Assembly: GCA_002311385.1 (NCBI GenBank)
Contig: DCAE01000019.1
Coordinates: 1 to 35,653, forward strand
Origin: Dehalococcoidia bacterium UBA1141
GTDB taxonomy: Bacteria; Chloroflexota; Dehalococcoidia; Lucifugimonadales; UBA3495
Length of the DNA: 35,653 nucleotides
Direction of reading: 5' to 3'
Part shown: positions 1 through 8,382 of the stretch, piece by piece
Layout: each line of letters starts with the position of its first letter
How positions within the stretch are numbered: position 1 is the stretch's first letter
Notes under the pieces: generated by a model
What the model was told of the DNA's origin: nothing
The model's database searches: none
What the model saw: only the letters and a program-made list of their open reading frames with translations
Position numbers and translations under genes: made by a program

Positions 1-28
1 GGTTCATAGCTAAAGGTTCATAGCAAGA
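1..28 (+). repeat. 14-bp leader tandem repeat, two copies
   Basis: Copies GGTTCATAGCTAAA (1-14) and GGTTCATAGCAAGA (15-28) abut directly and run into the ribosome binding site of the HpaB-like gene. More copies could lie before the window edge. One of several such short leader repeats here. Confidence 0.75.
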
Positions 29-36
29 GGATTAAA

Positions 37-1488
37 ATGCCCAGAACGGGCCAAGACTACCTCCACAGCATTCGGGACGGCCGGGTTATATATCTGGATG
101 GACAGCTAATCGAGGAATCGGTTGACCACCCGGCCTTTCGGAATGCGGCACGAACAATTGCAGGATTGTACGACTTCCAATCGGCGCCCGGCAACGGAGA
201 CTTGATGACCTTCGAGTCTCCAAGCGGCGGTGGCGCCGTGAACCGCTTCTGGCAGCTACCCAAGTCATATGAGGAACTGGTGAAGCGCAGGGAGGCCATA
301 ACGGCGTGGGCTGAGCTAACCTACGGCTTCCTTGGCCGCTCTCCGGACCATGTGGGGTCTTGCTTGGCTGGAATGGTCATGGGAATCGACGTTTTCGAGA
401 ACCATAGCCCCCAAAGGGCCAGGGCGTTGCTGGACTACTACGAGTACGTTCGTGACCGTGACCTGTTCGTTACCTACGTGATTGCCAACCCCCGGTCGGA
501 CCACTCAAAGGCAGTCGGGCAGCAGGAAGAAGACCAATTCCTGATTGCCGCCATATCCGACGAAGATAGTGAGGGAATAACAATCAAGGGCGCAAAGATG
601 CTGGGCACCAGCGCCGTCATTGCCGACGAAGTGCTGGTTGCCACAGGCCAGCCGCTGAGGGCGGGGGAGGAGATGTACGCCTTCTGCGCTGCGGTCCCCA
701 TGAACGCCAAGGGCCTGAAAATCCTGCCCCGAAAGTCCTACGAAGCGGCCGCCGTTTCCCAGTTCGATAATCCCCTTTCCACCAACCTAGATGAGAACGA
801 CGCAGTCTTGTATTTCGACGAGGTCAAGGTACCTTGGGACCGGGTATTCGTTTATAAAGACCCAGAGATGTGCCGGGCCATGTTCAACGATGCGCCCACT
901 CACATGTTCCAGAATTACCAAGCGCAAATACGCTTGTCGGTGAAAACCCGGTTCCTGCTGGGGGTGGCCAGGAAGATTGCCGAGGTGAACGGCATATTAT
1001 CCATCCCGGAGGTCTCCGGGAAGCTGGGCTACCTGGCGGCCAAGACCGGCATGATGGAAGGGATGGTCAAGGGCATGGAGGCCGGGGGCCGCTACTACGG
1101 AGAATACTTCCTGCCGGACCGTAAGCTGCTCTACTCGGCTCAGGTATTGGGCCAACAGTTCTACCCGGAACTGGTATTTATGGTTAGGGACCTCTCCGGC
1201 GCGAACTTGATAATGATGCCGCCGTCGGTGCAAGACTTCGCCAATCCGGAAACCGCCGCATTCATCGAAAAAACCCAACGCTCCCCGACGGTAGACCCCA
1301 AGGACAAGGTTAAGCTTTTCAAGCTAGCCTGGGACGCCGTGGGCTCGGAGTTCGCCTCGCGCCACGCCCAATACGAGATGTTCTATTCGGGCGGCGAGTT
1401 CGTCACCAGGGGCCGGTCCTTCAACAATTACGACTGGGACAACGTAACCGACCTAGTGGACGGCCTGCTAGGCAGCTACGATTTATAG
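37..1488 (+). CDS. HpaB-family flavin-dependent monooxygenase, oxygenase component
   Basis: Predicted FADH2-using aromatic hydroxylase of the 4-hydroxyphenylacetate 3-monooxygenase (HpaB) family, 483 aa, the usual family length. The family signature GRSPDH lies near residue 100, followed by NPRSDHSK, GAKMLGTSAVIADE and a VPWDRVFV segment near residue 270; the C-terminal FASRHAQYEMFYSGG matches the conserved end of the fold. The related 4-hydroxybutyryl-CoA dehydratase is less likely because its Fe-S cysteine pattern is not seen. HpaB enzymes need a separate flavin reductase (HpaC), and none is in the window. The start ATG follows AAGAGGA at good spacing. The substrate cannot be read from sequence; a phenolic compound is likely given the aromatic island downstream. 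Confidence 0.85.
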   Translation: MPRTGQDYLHSIRDGRVIYLDGQLIEESVDHPAFRNAARTIAGLYDFQSAPGNGDLMTFESPSGGGAVNRFWQLPKSYEELVKRREAITAWAELTYGFLGRSPDHVGSCLAGMVMGIDVFENHSPQRARALLDYYEYVRDRDLFVTYVIANPRSDHSKAVGQQEEDQFLIAAISDEDSEGITIKGAKMLGTSAVIADEVLVATGQPLRAGEEMYAFCAAVPMNAKGLKILPRKSYEAAAVSQFDNPLSTNLDENDAVLYFDEVKVPWDRVFVYKDPEMCRAMFNDAPTHMFQNYQAQIRLSVKTRFLLGVARKIAEVNGILSIPEVSGKLGYLAAKTGMMEGMVKGMEAGGRYYGEYFLPDRKLLYSAQVLGQQFYPELVFMVRDLSGANLIMMPPSVQDFANPETAAFIEKTQRSPTVDPKDKVKLFKLAWDAVGSEFASRHAQYEMFYSGGEFVTRGRSFNNYDWDNVTDLVDGLLGSYDL

Positions 1489-1491
1489 GGC

Positions 1492-1965
1492 CTAGAGCGG
1501 TGCGATAGAGCCTTCTATCCATCCTGGCTCCACAACTAAAAACCCGATTGACGGGACGACTTTGAACCGCCTCTTGCCAGCGGCGCCAGGGTTGAAGAAA
1601 AACACCGGACCCCGGCGCTCTTGGTGGGCGATGTGACTGTGGCCGTAGACCACCCCGTCTATCTCGGACTGACGGTAGGCTTGCAGCACCGGGTCGTCAA
1701 ACCCCTTCGGCACCTTCACCTCATGGGTCAGCAGAATTCTGCTGCCGCCCAGCACTACAACGGCCACCAGAGGGTAGTCGGAAGTCGGTCCTTCCCGGTC
1801 ATTGTTGCCTCTGACCACTGTGATGGGGGCAATTTGACTAAGCTGGGCAATGATGGAGTCATCGCCGATGTCACCGGCGTGCAAGATATGGTCCACACCC
1901 TTCAGCAACTCAGGCACCCTGGGGTTCAGATAACCGTGAGTGTCGGAAACAAGTCCAATCAGCAT
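1492..1965 (-). CDS. YfcE/MJ0936-type metallophosphoesterase
   Basis: Small calcineurin-like phosphodiesterase of 157 aa. All metal-binding motifs are visible: D8-T-H10 at the N-terminus, GD at 31-32, GNND at 53-56, a THE motif, and GHSH near residue 108. Family members hydrolyse phosphodiesters with Mn or Ni; the physiological substrate is usually unknown. The frame is open four codons further upstream (MGRA), but the ATG at 1965 gives the canonical MLIGLVSDTHG start. It ends 3 bp from the end of the convergent HpaB-like gene and is divergent from the amidohydrolase, with a 252-bp shared upstream region. Confidence 0.85.
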   Translation of the reverse strand: MLIGLVSDTHGYLNPRVPELLKGVDHILHAGDIGDDSIIAQLSQIAPITVVRGNNDREGPTSDYPLVAVVVLGGSRILLTHEVKVPKGFDDPVLQAYRQSEIDGVVYGHSHIAHQERRGPVFFFNPGAAGKRRFKVVPSIGFLVVEPGWIEGSIAPL

Positions 1966-2055
1966 TGCTCTCCCCAATCATTGCCTTTCCCGGTGGCGGT
2001 GTATCTCCCACGATAACCAGCAACAGAACTATATGGAAGCGTAATAATCGTTAAA

Positions 2056-2070
2056 GCCGTTGTCAACGGC
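2056..2070. promoter_or_regulatory. 15-bp perfect inverted repeat, possible operator
   Basis: GCCGTTG-T-CAACGGC is a perfect 7-bp inverted repeat around one base, in the intergenic region between the divergent phosphoesterase and amidohydrolase genes. Size and position suit a dimeric repressor site, but no regulator gene is nearby. Function is inferred from symmetry alone. Confidence 0.35.
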
Positions 2071-2168
2071 CCGGCTGTTCTTAGGCTGCTTAATCTCAAT
2101 CAACAGCCACTCGATTTGGGTTAGCCTGCTGTTACAATCAGTCCCATATCCTCTGGCAGCAATCGAGG

Positions 2169-2204
2169 GACGAGCAATCAGACGAGTAATCAGACCATTA
2201 ATCA
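2169..2204 (+). repeat. 12-bp leader tandem repeat, three copies
   Basis: GACGAGCAATCA, GACGAGTAATCA and GACCATTAATCA follow without gaps and end 2 bp before the GGAGG ribosome binding site of the amidohydrolase gene. Copies 1 and 2 differ at one base; copy 3 is more diverged. Confidence 0.85.
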
Positions 2205-2217
2205 CTGGAGGCCGGAA

Positions 2218-3450
2218 ATGAGACTAATCCAGGGAGTCAGGTTGATTGACGGCACCGGAGACTCGCCCCAATCTGACGCTGCGGTGTTGGTGAACGACCA
2301 AGGCCGCATCGAGGCTGTGGGTCCAAGGGAGAGCATCGACTCGCCTCCTGGCGCCGAGGTGATTTCGGCCACCGGCATGACCTTACTTCCTGGGCTAATT
2401 GATTGCCACGACCACTTGAGTTCCTTCACCTATGACCTGATGAGCCGGTGGAGGCTCACGGAGCCGGAAAGCCTGCGAAACCTGCGCATCGCCAAGGTGG
2501 CGGAAGAAACGCTGCTGACGGGATACACGACTATTCGCGACTGCGGATGGCTGGATGCTGGCTTTAAGATGGCGATTGAAGAAGGCCTCTACCCCGGCCC
2601 ACGGCTGTTGGTGGCTACCATGCCCATGTCACCGACCCATGGCCATTCAGACCGGTCCAGTGGCTCTGGCCACAGCCAACCCGCATTCTTGGATCCCCTG
2701 CTGCCACGAGGAATTGCGGATGGGCCGGATGAAGTGAGAGCCAAGGTACGGGAATTAGTACGGGTGGGCGCAGACTTCATCAAGGTGTTCCAAACAGGAT
2801 TCGGCAGGCCGCTTCACAAGTCCAAAGACATTGCCTACAGCAGGGAAGAACTGGATGCCTTGGTATCCGAGTCCCACAACCACGGCAGAAAAGTCGCCAG
2901 CCACGCCGTCGGCGGCGCCGGGTTGAGGATGTCCATCGAGGCCGGGGTCGATACCATAGAGCACGGGTCTTATCTGAATCAAGACCCGGACTTGCTCAAT
3001 ATGATGGCTGGTGAAGGGATATTTTTCGTTCCCACCTTCACGGTGTTCAATCTTCACCGGACGCAAGGCAATCCCACGGCCCAAGAAGAGAGCCGAGATT
3101 TCCGCCAAGGTCACGTGGAAAGCATGCAACTTGCCCTGAAGGCAGGGGTGAAGGTAGTAGCGGGCACCGACGCCGGTGGTTGGGGCCACGGCAACAATGC
3201 CGAAGAGTTGGAGTGCCTGGTGGCAGCGGGGATGACACCCATGCAGGCATTGGTGGCTGGCACCGGCTGGGCCTCGGAATGTTGCGGCTTGGAGAAGGAT
3301 GTGGGTACGGTTGAGCGAGGGAAGTTTGCCGATTTGGTGTTGGTGAACGGCGACCCCCTTAGCGACATCACAGTATTACAGGATAAAAACCGCATCAAAC
3401 TGGTGATGAAGGAAGGCACCATTTACTCAAATCGGCTGGGCGAAGCCTAG
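2218..3450 (+). CDS. COG1228-type metal-dependent amidohydrolase
   Basis: Amidohydrolase-superfamily enzyme of 410 aa, related to imidazolonepropionase and Xaa-Pro dipeptidase-type hydrolases. Predicted binuclear metal ligands are H64 and H66 (CHDHLSS), K189 (FIKVFQTG, probably carboxylated), H229 (SHAVGG), H249 (IEHGS) and D318 (GTDAGG). The N- and C-termini form the usual small beta-sandwich, ending with an ADLVLVNGDPL segment. It hydrolyses a C-N bond in an amide or cyclic amide; the substrate is not identifiable. The start ATG sits 6 bp after GGAGG. No signal peptide is seen, so it is probably cytoplasmic. It is alone on its strand and converges on the luciferase-like gene. Confidence 0.88.
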   Translation: MRLIQGVRLIDGTGDSPQSDAAVLVNDQGRIEAVGPRESIDSPPGAEVISATGMTLLPGLIDCHDHLSSFTYDLMSRWRLTEPESLRNLRIAKVAEETLLTGYTTIRDCGWLDAGFKMAIEEGLYPGPRLLVATMPMSPTHGHSDRSSGSGHSQPAFLDPLLPRGIADGPDEVRAKVRELVRVGADFIKVFQTGFGRPLHKSKDIAYSREELDALVSESHNHGRKVASHAVGGAGLRMSIEAGVDTIEHGSYLNQDPDLLNMMAGEGIFFVPTFTVFNLHRTQGNPTAQEESRDFRQGHVESMQLALKAGVKVVAGTDAGGWGHGNNAEELECLVAAGMTPMQALVAGTGWASECCGLEKDVGTVERGKFADLVLVNGDPLSDITVLQDKNRIKLVMKEGTIYSNRLGEA

Positions 3451-3471
3451 AGTTTCAGACAAGCCGTGTTA

Positions 3472-4515
3472 TCACCTGAGTTGGGGCATCACCTGTTCTG
3501 TAAAGAGTTTCAGGCTTTTTAGCTGCCGCTCATGGGGGATCAGGCTGCCGAAATTGACCTCAAACATCACCTTGTCCAGTCCCAGTTCCTCTTTCAGACC
3601 GCCCAACCGGTCGAGGACTGCTCCCGGAGTGCCGTAGGCCACCTTGTCCCGCAGCCAGTCATCGTAATCCATGGCCTGGATGCGCTCGGCTTGCTCCTCC
3701 CAACCCTTGGTCCCGTCACTATGGTGAGCATACTCAGCCACCCTGTTGCTCAGCCGCTCTTTGGAGAATAACGCGCTCTCCCTGGGCTCGGAGTAGGCCT
3801 GCTCCTTAGTTTCGGAAACGTAGATCGGTACCCTTAAGCCAACTTTTGCCTCCCCCTCGTGGCCGATTGCTTCCCACTCTTGGCGGTATTCCTGGATATA
3901 AGGCTTCAACTCGGACAGGGAGAACACCCTTGAAGGGTTGATGAGAATGGGGTAGCCCATGCGTCCCATGAGCGGGAAAGTGTCCGCAGATGTGACGCCC
4001 ACGTGTATGGGAGGGTAGGGGTTTTGGTAGGGTTTGGGTGTGACTTCCAGTTCATTGTAGCTATAATACTCTCCTTGGAAAGAGAATTTCTCGGAAGTCC
4101 AGGCTTTCAGAATTACCTCTAGTGCCTCATCAAAACGCTGACGGCTCTCAGAAAAGGGGACTCGGAATCCTTCGTGGACGTTGGGGAAAGTCCCTCGGCC
4201 AATTCCAAATTCCACCCGGCCGTCGCTGATGTGGTCCAGCGTGGCAATATCTTCGGCAATCCGTATTGGGTCGCCCAAGGGCAAGAGCAAGACCGCCATT
4301 CCGATGCGCATCCTCTTGGTCCGTGCGGAAATGGCGCTGGAAACGGTCACGGGGGAAGCGAGAACACGACCGGGGTTGAAATGGTATTCGGCCAGCCAAA
4401 CCGAGTCCACACCCTGTTCTTCAGCCTTGTCCACCAAGTCAAAGGCGTCTCTAAACGCATCGTGTTCCGAGCCGCCCTCAGCCCGTGGAAACTCTAGGAA
4501 TAATCCAAAATCCAC
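3472..4515 (-). CDS. LLM-class (luciferase-like) flavin-dependent monooxygenase
   Basis: Bacterial luciferase-like TIM-barrel flavoprotein of 347 aa, FMN- or F420-dependent. Typical segments are VDFGLFLEF at the N-terminus, MAVLLLPLGDPIRIAEDIATLD near residue 90 and the DGRVEFGIGRGT loop. A GTG start at 4515 is chosen because AAGGAGGG lies 4-5 bp upstream of it and the protein then begins exactly where family members do; the frame is open 8 codons further to an ATG that lacks a binding site. Such enzymes oxidise aldehydes, alkanes, sulfonates or amines, and the substrate here is unknown. It is convergent with the amidohydrolase gene and followed upstream by a 354-bp non-coding stretch. Confidence 0.87.
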   Translation of the reverse strand: MDFGLFLEFPRAEGGSEHDAFRDAFDLVDKAEEQGVDSVWLAEYHFNPGRVLASPVTVSSAISARTKRMRIGMAVLLLPLGDPIRIAEDIATLDHISDGRVEFGIGRGTFPNVHEGFRVPFSESRQRFDEALEVILKAWTSEKFSFQGEYYSYNELEVTPKPYQNPYPPIHVGVTSADTFPLMGRMGYPILINPSRVFSLSELKPYIQEYRQEWEAIGHEGEAKVGLRVPIYVSETKEQAYSEPRESALFSKERLSNRVAEYAHHSDGTKGWEEQAERIQAMDYDDWLRDKVAYGTPGAVLDRLGGLKEELGLDKVMFEVNFGSLIPHERQLKSLKLFTEQVMPQLR

Positions 4516-4869
4516 TGTCCCTCCTTGCGGCTCCCTCAAACCGTGTGTGAGAGTTTTAACTGGCGCTTGCCTTTACTCCGCTAGCTGTTTGCAATCTGTT
4601 AATGAGAGCTACCTTGCAGACCTCAATGCCAAGCAAATGTGTGCGTAAACTCGATTATTGTGTGTACCATCATATCAGTTAGGCAAGCATAATAATCAAG
4701 AGATTTCCTGATCCATCCCAAAGCGCTAGCTCGGCTTGAATCCCGAAGTTTATCCATACGGGTGACTAAAGTTCACCCCAAAGGGGGATTCCTCCGACCA
4801 CCTGCGGAGTTATCGTTATGTTAGGTAAACCGTTGGAGCCTCGTTAAAACTTTAGCAGGGGGGAATGTC
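4516..4869. other. 354-bp intergenic region, possible structured leader
   Basis: Divergent region between the luciferase-like gene and the 89-aa gene. The half nearer the small gene (about 4740-4860) has alternative pairings: CCCG...CGGG (around 4742-4762) overlaps GGGTGA...TCACCC (around 4760-4779, loop CTAAAGT), followed by CCCC/GGGG and CCTCCG/CGGAG pairs. This could be a 5' leader RNA or a symmetric operator. I do not match it to a known riboswitch class. No credible coding frame was seen. Confidence 0.3.
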
Positions 4870-5139
4870 ATGAGTAGTTCAATCTTGGCGTACCCGAAAC
4901 CAGAACTGATTCACTACATCGACACCATCAGGGACTATGCGAAAAGGATGTTAACGGAAGGAGAGGTCCTCGAAGCCGATGAGGCTGCCAATCAAATGGC
5001 CTACACGCGAGATTTCCTAACCACCGGTGGCGAATACGGGCTGACGGAAAAGGAAATGGTTGGCTTGGTCTTGGGTGAAGCTTCGCCGAAGAAGCGGGAG
5101 TGCGGTTGCCCTTCCTGTAACGCTCGCCATCAAATCTAA
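4870..5139 (+). CDS. Small protein with C-terminal Cys cluster, unknown function
   Basis: An 89-aa protein I do not recognise. The first 70 residues are mainly helical and acidic. The C-terminus carries C78, C80, C83 and H87 (CGCPSCNARH), a plausible zinc or other metal-binding cluster. It is preceded by AGCAGGGGGGAA at suitable distance and followed after about 15 bp by a strong intrinsic terminator, so it is probably a monocistronic transcript. Real coding is supported by the start context, the terminator position and the organised Cys motif; a role in metal sensing or RNA/DNA binding would be speculation. Confidence 0.65.
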   Translation: MSSSILAYPKPELIHYIDTIRDYAKRMLTEGEVLEADEAANQMAYTRDFLTTGGEYGLTEKEMVGLVLGEASPKKRECGCPSCNARHQI

Positions 5140-5154
5140 ATCTGTTATAAAACG

Positions 5155-5190
5155 AAAAAAGACCCCTCCGGGTGGAGGGGTCTTTTTATT
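5155..5190 (+). terminator. Rho-independent terminator
   Basis: Perfect GC-rich stem GACCCCTCC / GGAGGGGTC with a GGGT loop, flanked by A-run and T-run that extend pairing to about 14 bp and supply the U-tract. It ends the 89-aa gene. The A-run on the other side could make it partly bidirectional for the alcohol dehydrogenase gene arriving from the minus strand. Confidence 0.92.
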
Positions 5191-5225
5191 TGCGCTGGCG
5201 ACGACCGTGTAGCCATGAATGCCGG

Positions 5226-5280
5226 TGCCCTGAAATTTCAGGGCATGAAACGGTTTCTGGATTCCGGCCTGCTCCGGAAT
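5226..5280. repeat. Perfect palindrome plus REP-like hairpin
   Basis: A 20-bp perfect palindrome, TGCCCTGAAATTTCAGGGCA (5226-5245), is followed by the hairpin ATTCCGG...CCGGAAT (5261-5280) and GACG. The second half is the same family of element (TTCCGG-N-CCGGAATGACG) as the copies at 27068-27319. Typical dispersed intergenic repeat between convergent transcripts. Confidence 0.7.
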
Positions 5281-5333
5281 GACGCCCATTAGACCGGAGA
5301 CGATTGTTGTCGTTCACCCCCGTTGGCTGAAGG

Positions 5334-6362
5334 CTACTTCTGCGGTTCGATGATTACCTTTAAAGAATCTCCGGCGTCCGCTGTAAGTTGGAAGCCTTTG
5401 TTTGTGTCAGCCAAACCCAGACGGTGGGTAATCATGTCCCCGACCTGAACCCTGCCCGAGCCAATCATCTCCAAGGCGGTTGCAAGATCCGACGGCGAAC
5501 CGGCGTAGGTGGTGGTCAGGGTCACATCGTTTCGGAAAAAGGTCTCGTTAATCTCCACTGGCACAGTGACACCCGGCTCAGTAGGCGCAAAGAACAGCAC
5601 CGTACCGCCTCGCTCCACCGATTTCAGCGCCTGCTGCAATGCCGGGGGCGCTCCGGTACAGACGATGACCAAGTTGGCCAAGTGACCGTCATTGGCCTCT
5701 CGCAAACGTTCGGGCACATCCTCTTTGGCCGAAAAGGCTACATCTGCCCCCAACCGCTTTGCTGCCTCCAACCGGTAATCCACCATGTCGGTGGCTACAA
5801 TACGACCGACGCCCAATGCTCGGGCCAGGTTTATGTGGAGCAATCCCGCTAGGCCGCTGCCAAGTACCACTACCGACTGACCCGGTTGGATATTCGCCCG
5901 GCGTTGCCCCCGGTACACGCAAGCCAGCGGCTCAGCGAATGATGCTTCAGCGAAGGACAAATCTTCAGGCATGGTAAACACGCCCCGGTCAACGTTGATT
6001 GCCGGAACTCGCAGGTACTCGGAAAACCCGCCTGGCTCGAAGGTGGTTTCCCGTAGCGTATCGCAGACGGTGTGATGGCCGCTCAGGCAATAAACGCAGG
6101 CGTTGCAAGGGACATGATGGGTGACAATCATTCGGTCACCCTCTTTGAACTTAGTCACCCCATCGCCAACCTGAGCCACCACACCAGCCACTTCATGACC
6201 CAAGACCGCTGGCGCTCTGGCGACACGGTACCATTCCATGACATCGCTGCCGCATATGCCGCTGGCTTCCACCCGGACCAGCATCTCCCCAGGGCCGATA
6301 GCGGGGGCGGGAACTTCTTCCACCCGCACATCATGATTGTTGTAATACATTGCGACACGCAT
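5334..6362 (-). CDS. Zinc-dependent medium-chain alcohol dehydrogenase
   Basis: Medium-chain dehydrogenase/reductase of 342 aa, NAD(P)-dependent, oxidising a polyol or alcohol. Catalytic zinc ligands are visible as C37 (GICGSD) and H56-E57 (GHEVAG). The structural zinc lobe is CNACVYCLSGHHTVC. The Rossmann motif is VLGSGLAGLL in the second half. The start at 6362 follows AGGAGA and gives MRVAMYY, the family-type beginning; upstream in-frame codons run into a repeat element and are rejected. First (promoter-distal) in position of a minus-strand run with the LsrF-like aldolase, but separated from it by a MITE-like repeat, so cotranscription is uncertain. The substrate is unknown; threonine/sorbitol-dehydrogenase-like enzymes are the nearest by eye. 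Confidence 0.88.
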   Translation of the reverse strand: MRVAMYYNNHDVRVEEVPAPAIGPGEMLVRVEASGICGSDVMEWYRVARAPAVLGHEVAGVVAQVGDGVTKFKEGDRMIVTHHVPCNACVYCLSGHHTVCDTLRETTFEPGGFSEYLRVPAINVDRGVFTMPEDLSFAEASFAEPLACVYRGQRRANIQPGQSVVVLGSGLAGLLHINLARALGVGRIVATDMVDYRLEAAKRLGADVAFSAKEDVPERLREANDGHLANLVIVCTGAPPALQQALKSVERGGTVLFFAPTEPGVTVPVEINETFFRNDVTLTTTYAGSPSDLATALEMIGSGRVQVGDMITHRLGLADTNKGFQLTADAGDSLKVIIEPQK

Positions 6363-6415
6363 AGCGCAATCTCCTATGTGGTTGCTTTGAGAGACCTGGG
6401 TTGGTTTGGGGCGTG

Positions 6416-6520
6416 GAGAAAATCCCCCCAACCCCCTTTACGAAAGGGGGCTTGTTGCTATCCGTTCTAATGTGCGAGGAAAAGTCCCTCTTTGTAAAGG
6501 GGGATTTAGTGGGATTTTCC
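6416..6520. repeat. MITE-like inverted-repeat element, about 102 bp
   Basis: Left end GAAAATCCC...CCCCCTTTACGAAAGGGGG and right end CCTCTTTGTAAAGGGGG...GGGATTTTC are imperfect inverted copies of each other (about 30 bp each). No coding capacity. It sits between the alcohol dehydrogenase start and the aldolase end. Structure and size suit a non-autonomous miniature element; a target-site duplication was not clear. Confidence 0.65.
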
Positions 6521-6581
6521 GTCAGTAGCAGCCGGCGCCCAGCGTACTCAGCGGCTTGAAATCAACCCAATCATGATTCTC

Positions 6582-7400
6582 TTAAGCGGGTAGCGCTGCT
6601 ACCTTGCCGTTGGCTGCCTTGACGCTGTCGAAAATTTCCTGAGCTTCGTTGACGGTACCGTTCCCGTGGACGATGTGCTTCAGGGCACGAATCATAGGCA
6701 CTGGGAACTCGCTCTGCCAAATGTTCCGTCCCAGGTTGATTCCTATAGATCCGTTCTGGATGCCGTCATGGACGAACTCCAAGACCTCTCGCTCCGTGTC
6801 GGCTTGGGGCCCTCCAGCCATAACCACCGGAACCGTGCAGCCGGACACCACCTTGTCAAACCCGTCGTCACACCAATATGTCTTCACCACTCTGGCGCCC
6901 AATTCGGAGCAAATGCGGCAGCATAGCGCTAGATAGCGGGAATCGCGTTTATCCAGCTCTTTGCCCACCGCCGTGACCGCCATAACCGGGATGCCATACT
7001 TCTCGCCCTCATCCACCAGCTTGCTCAGGTTCAACAACGACTCTTTCTCGTATTCGGTGCCGATGAAAACGGAAATGCCGATGGCAGATACGTTAAGGCG
7101 TATCGCTTCTTCAATGGATGTGGTGATACCTTCGTTGGCTAGGTCGGCCCCAACCATGCTGGTGCCGCCCGACACTCGGAGAATCACCGGCTTGTCCATT
7201 GCCGGGTCAATGGCAGACCGAACCACGCCCCTGGTTACGAAGAGGGCATCGGCGTAGGGCAGCAAAGGTTCAATGGTCTTGGCGGGTTGTTCCAGGTTCC
7301 TGGTTGGGCCTTGAAAGTACCCATGGTCTATGGGCAAAAACATGCAACGGCCATCGGGCTGGATTAGTCGCGCCATTCTGTTTGCCATTCCCCAATCCAT
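6582..7400 (-). CDS. LsrF/DeoC-like class I aldolase (thiolase) family protein
   Basis: A 272-aa TIM-barrel enzyme of the class I fructose-bisphosphate aldolase / LsrF family (3-hydroxy-5-phosphonooxypentane-2,4-dione thiolase type). Visible features are FLPIDHGYFQGP near residue 25, the Schiff-base lysine K173 in RVVKTYW, and the phosphate-binding C-terminal PVVMAGGP and INLGRNIWQ segments. The ATG at 7400 is preferred over an in-frame GTG two codons earlier because GAGGTG then sits about 5 bp upstream. Whether it acts in autoinducer-2, sugar or hydroxyketone cleavage cannot be told; no other lsr genes are present. A 9-bp tandem repeat lies in its leader. Confidence 0.85.
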   Translation of the reverse strand: MDWGMANRMARLIQPDGRCMFLPIDHGYFQGPTRNLEQPAKTIEPLLPYADALFVTRGVVRSAIDPAMDKPVILRVSGGTSMVGADLANEGITTSIEEAIRLNVSAIGISVFIGTEYEKESLLNLSKLVDEGEKYGIPVMAVTAVGKELDKRDSRYLALCCRICSELGARVVKTYWCDDGFDKVVSGCTVPVVMAGGPQADTEREVLEFVHDGIQNGSIGINLGRNIWQSEFPVPMIRALKHIVHGNGTVNEAQEIFDSVKAANGKVAALPA

Positions 7401-7431
7401 CTTCACACCTCTTTTTTAATTAGTCTGTCAC

Positions 7432-7449
7432 TTATTGGCCTTATTGGCC
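7432..7449 (-). repeat. 9-bp leader tandem repeat, two copies
   Basis: TTATTGGCC occurs twice with no gap (plus-strand reading) about 30 bp upstream of the aldolase start on the minus strand. Confidence 0.6.
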
Positions 7450-7484
7450 GCAGTTAGTATTCGCTGTATTGTTGTACCGAATCG

Positions 7485-8258
7485 CTACAGTTCCACTGGC
7501 AGGTCGCTCTTTTCCCATTCGGCGTACGAACCATCGAACAGCCTGACGTCGTATCCCAGCCTTTTGAAGGCCAGATAGCCCACGGCTGCTCTGGCGCCGG
7601 TCTTACAGTAGGTCACCACTGGGTCGGAAGGTTTGATGTTGGCTGCTTCAAATATCCGGCGAGCCTTTTCTTCCGAGCAGACCAGCATCCCGTCCTCGCC
7701 AACCATTTCTTCCCAGACCACGCTAATAGCACCAGGGATATGGCCTGGTTTGTCGTCGGCTTCGCTCTGGCCGTTGTACTCATCAACGGTGCGGGTATCC
7801 ACCAGTTGCAAGCCCTCGCCTTTGGCAACGTCGTCCAAACTAGCCCTGACCGCTGGATTCACCTTGGGCGTGAACTGACTCTGGGTGCGAGGCACCGGGC
7901 GATATAAGACCTCGCGGCCCTGGGATTTCCACTCGTCGTAGACGATGTCCAAGATATGGACATCGTCCCGGCCCAGATACTCCAAGACCCAAGCGACCAT
8001 GGCCGAATTCCTGCCATCGTAGCCGTCGTACAACACCGGCGTAAGTCCATCACCTAGTCCTGCATCGCCGAACAACTGGGAAAAGTCTTCAGGGGAGAGC
8101 AACTTCCCTTGGGAGTCTCGAAGTTTCGGTGGCGGCACGTTGATGGCCGACTTGAGGTGGCCCATAAGGTGGCGCATGGAGTACCGGGTGTCTATTACCA
8201 AGAACTCCGGATTTTCAATACGCTCCGCTATCCAGTCTGCGGAAACAAAGGTGGTCAT
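7485..8258 (-). CDS. Two-domain rhodanese-type sulfurtransferase
   Basis: A 257-aa thiosulfate/3-mercaptopyruvate sulfurtransferase. The C-terminal rhodanese domain carries the catalytic cysteine C218 in the loop YCKTGARA, which fits the six-residue active-site loop. The N-terminal rhodanese domain has Asp in the equivalent loop (DGYDGRNSA) and is structural, as is normal in this family. Loop sequence does not settle thiosulfate versus mercaptopyruvate as donor. GGGAG precedes the ATG. Next upstream is the OsmC gene on the same strand, 124 bp away; together they hint at sulfur or oxidant handling, but this is inference. Confidence 0.9.
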   Translation of the reverse strand: MTTFVSADWIAERIENPEFLVIDTRYSMRHLMGHLKSAINVPPPKLRDSQGKLLSPEDFSQLFGDAGLGDGLTPVLYDGYDGRNSAMVAWVLEYLGRDDVHILDIVYDEWKSQGREVLYRPVPRTQSQFTPKVNPAVRASLDDVAKGEGLQLVDTRTVDEYNGQSEADDKPGHIPGAISVVWEEMVGEDGMLVCSEEKARRIFEAANIKPSDPVVTYCKTGARAAVGYLAFKRLGYDVRLFDGSYAEWEKSDLPVEL

Positions 8259-8382
8259 TTACGCTCCCATTTATATTGCTCCGGAAGATTGGTCCGGAAA
8301 TACGGGCCTTAGCCAATGGTTAGCGACAAACCGCATTTCCCAGGCCGTGCGGCTAATCCAAGACCTTGCTAACCAATTTTTG

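Noticed and set aside
37..1488. 4-hydroxybutyryl-CoA dehydratase
   Set aside because: Same superfamily, but the Cys/His ligands for its [4Fe-4S] cluster are not visible.
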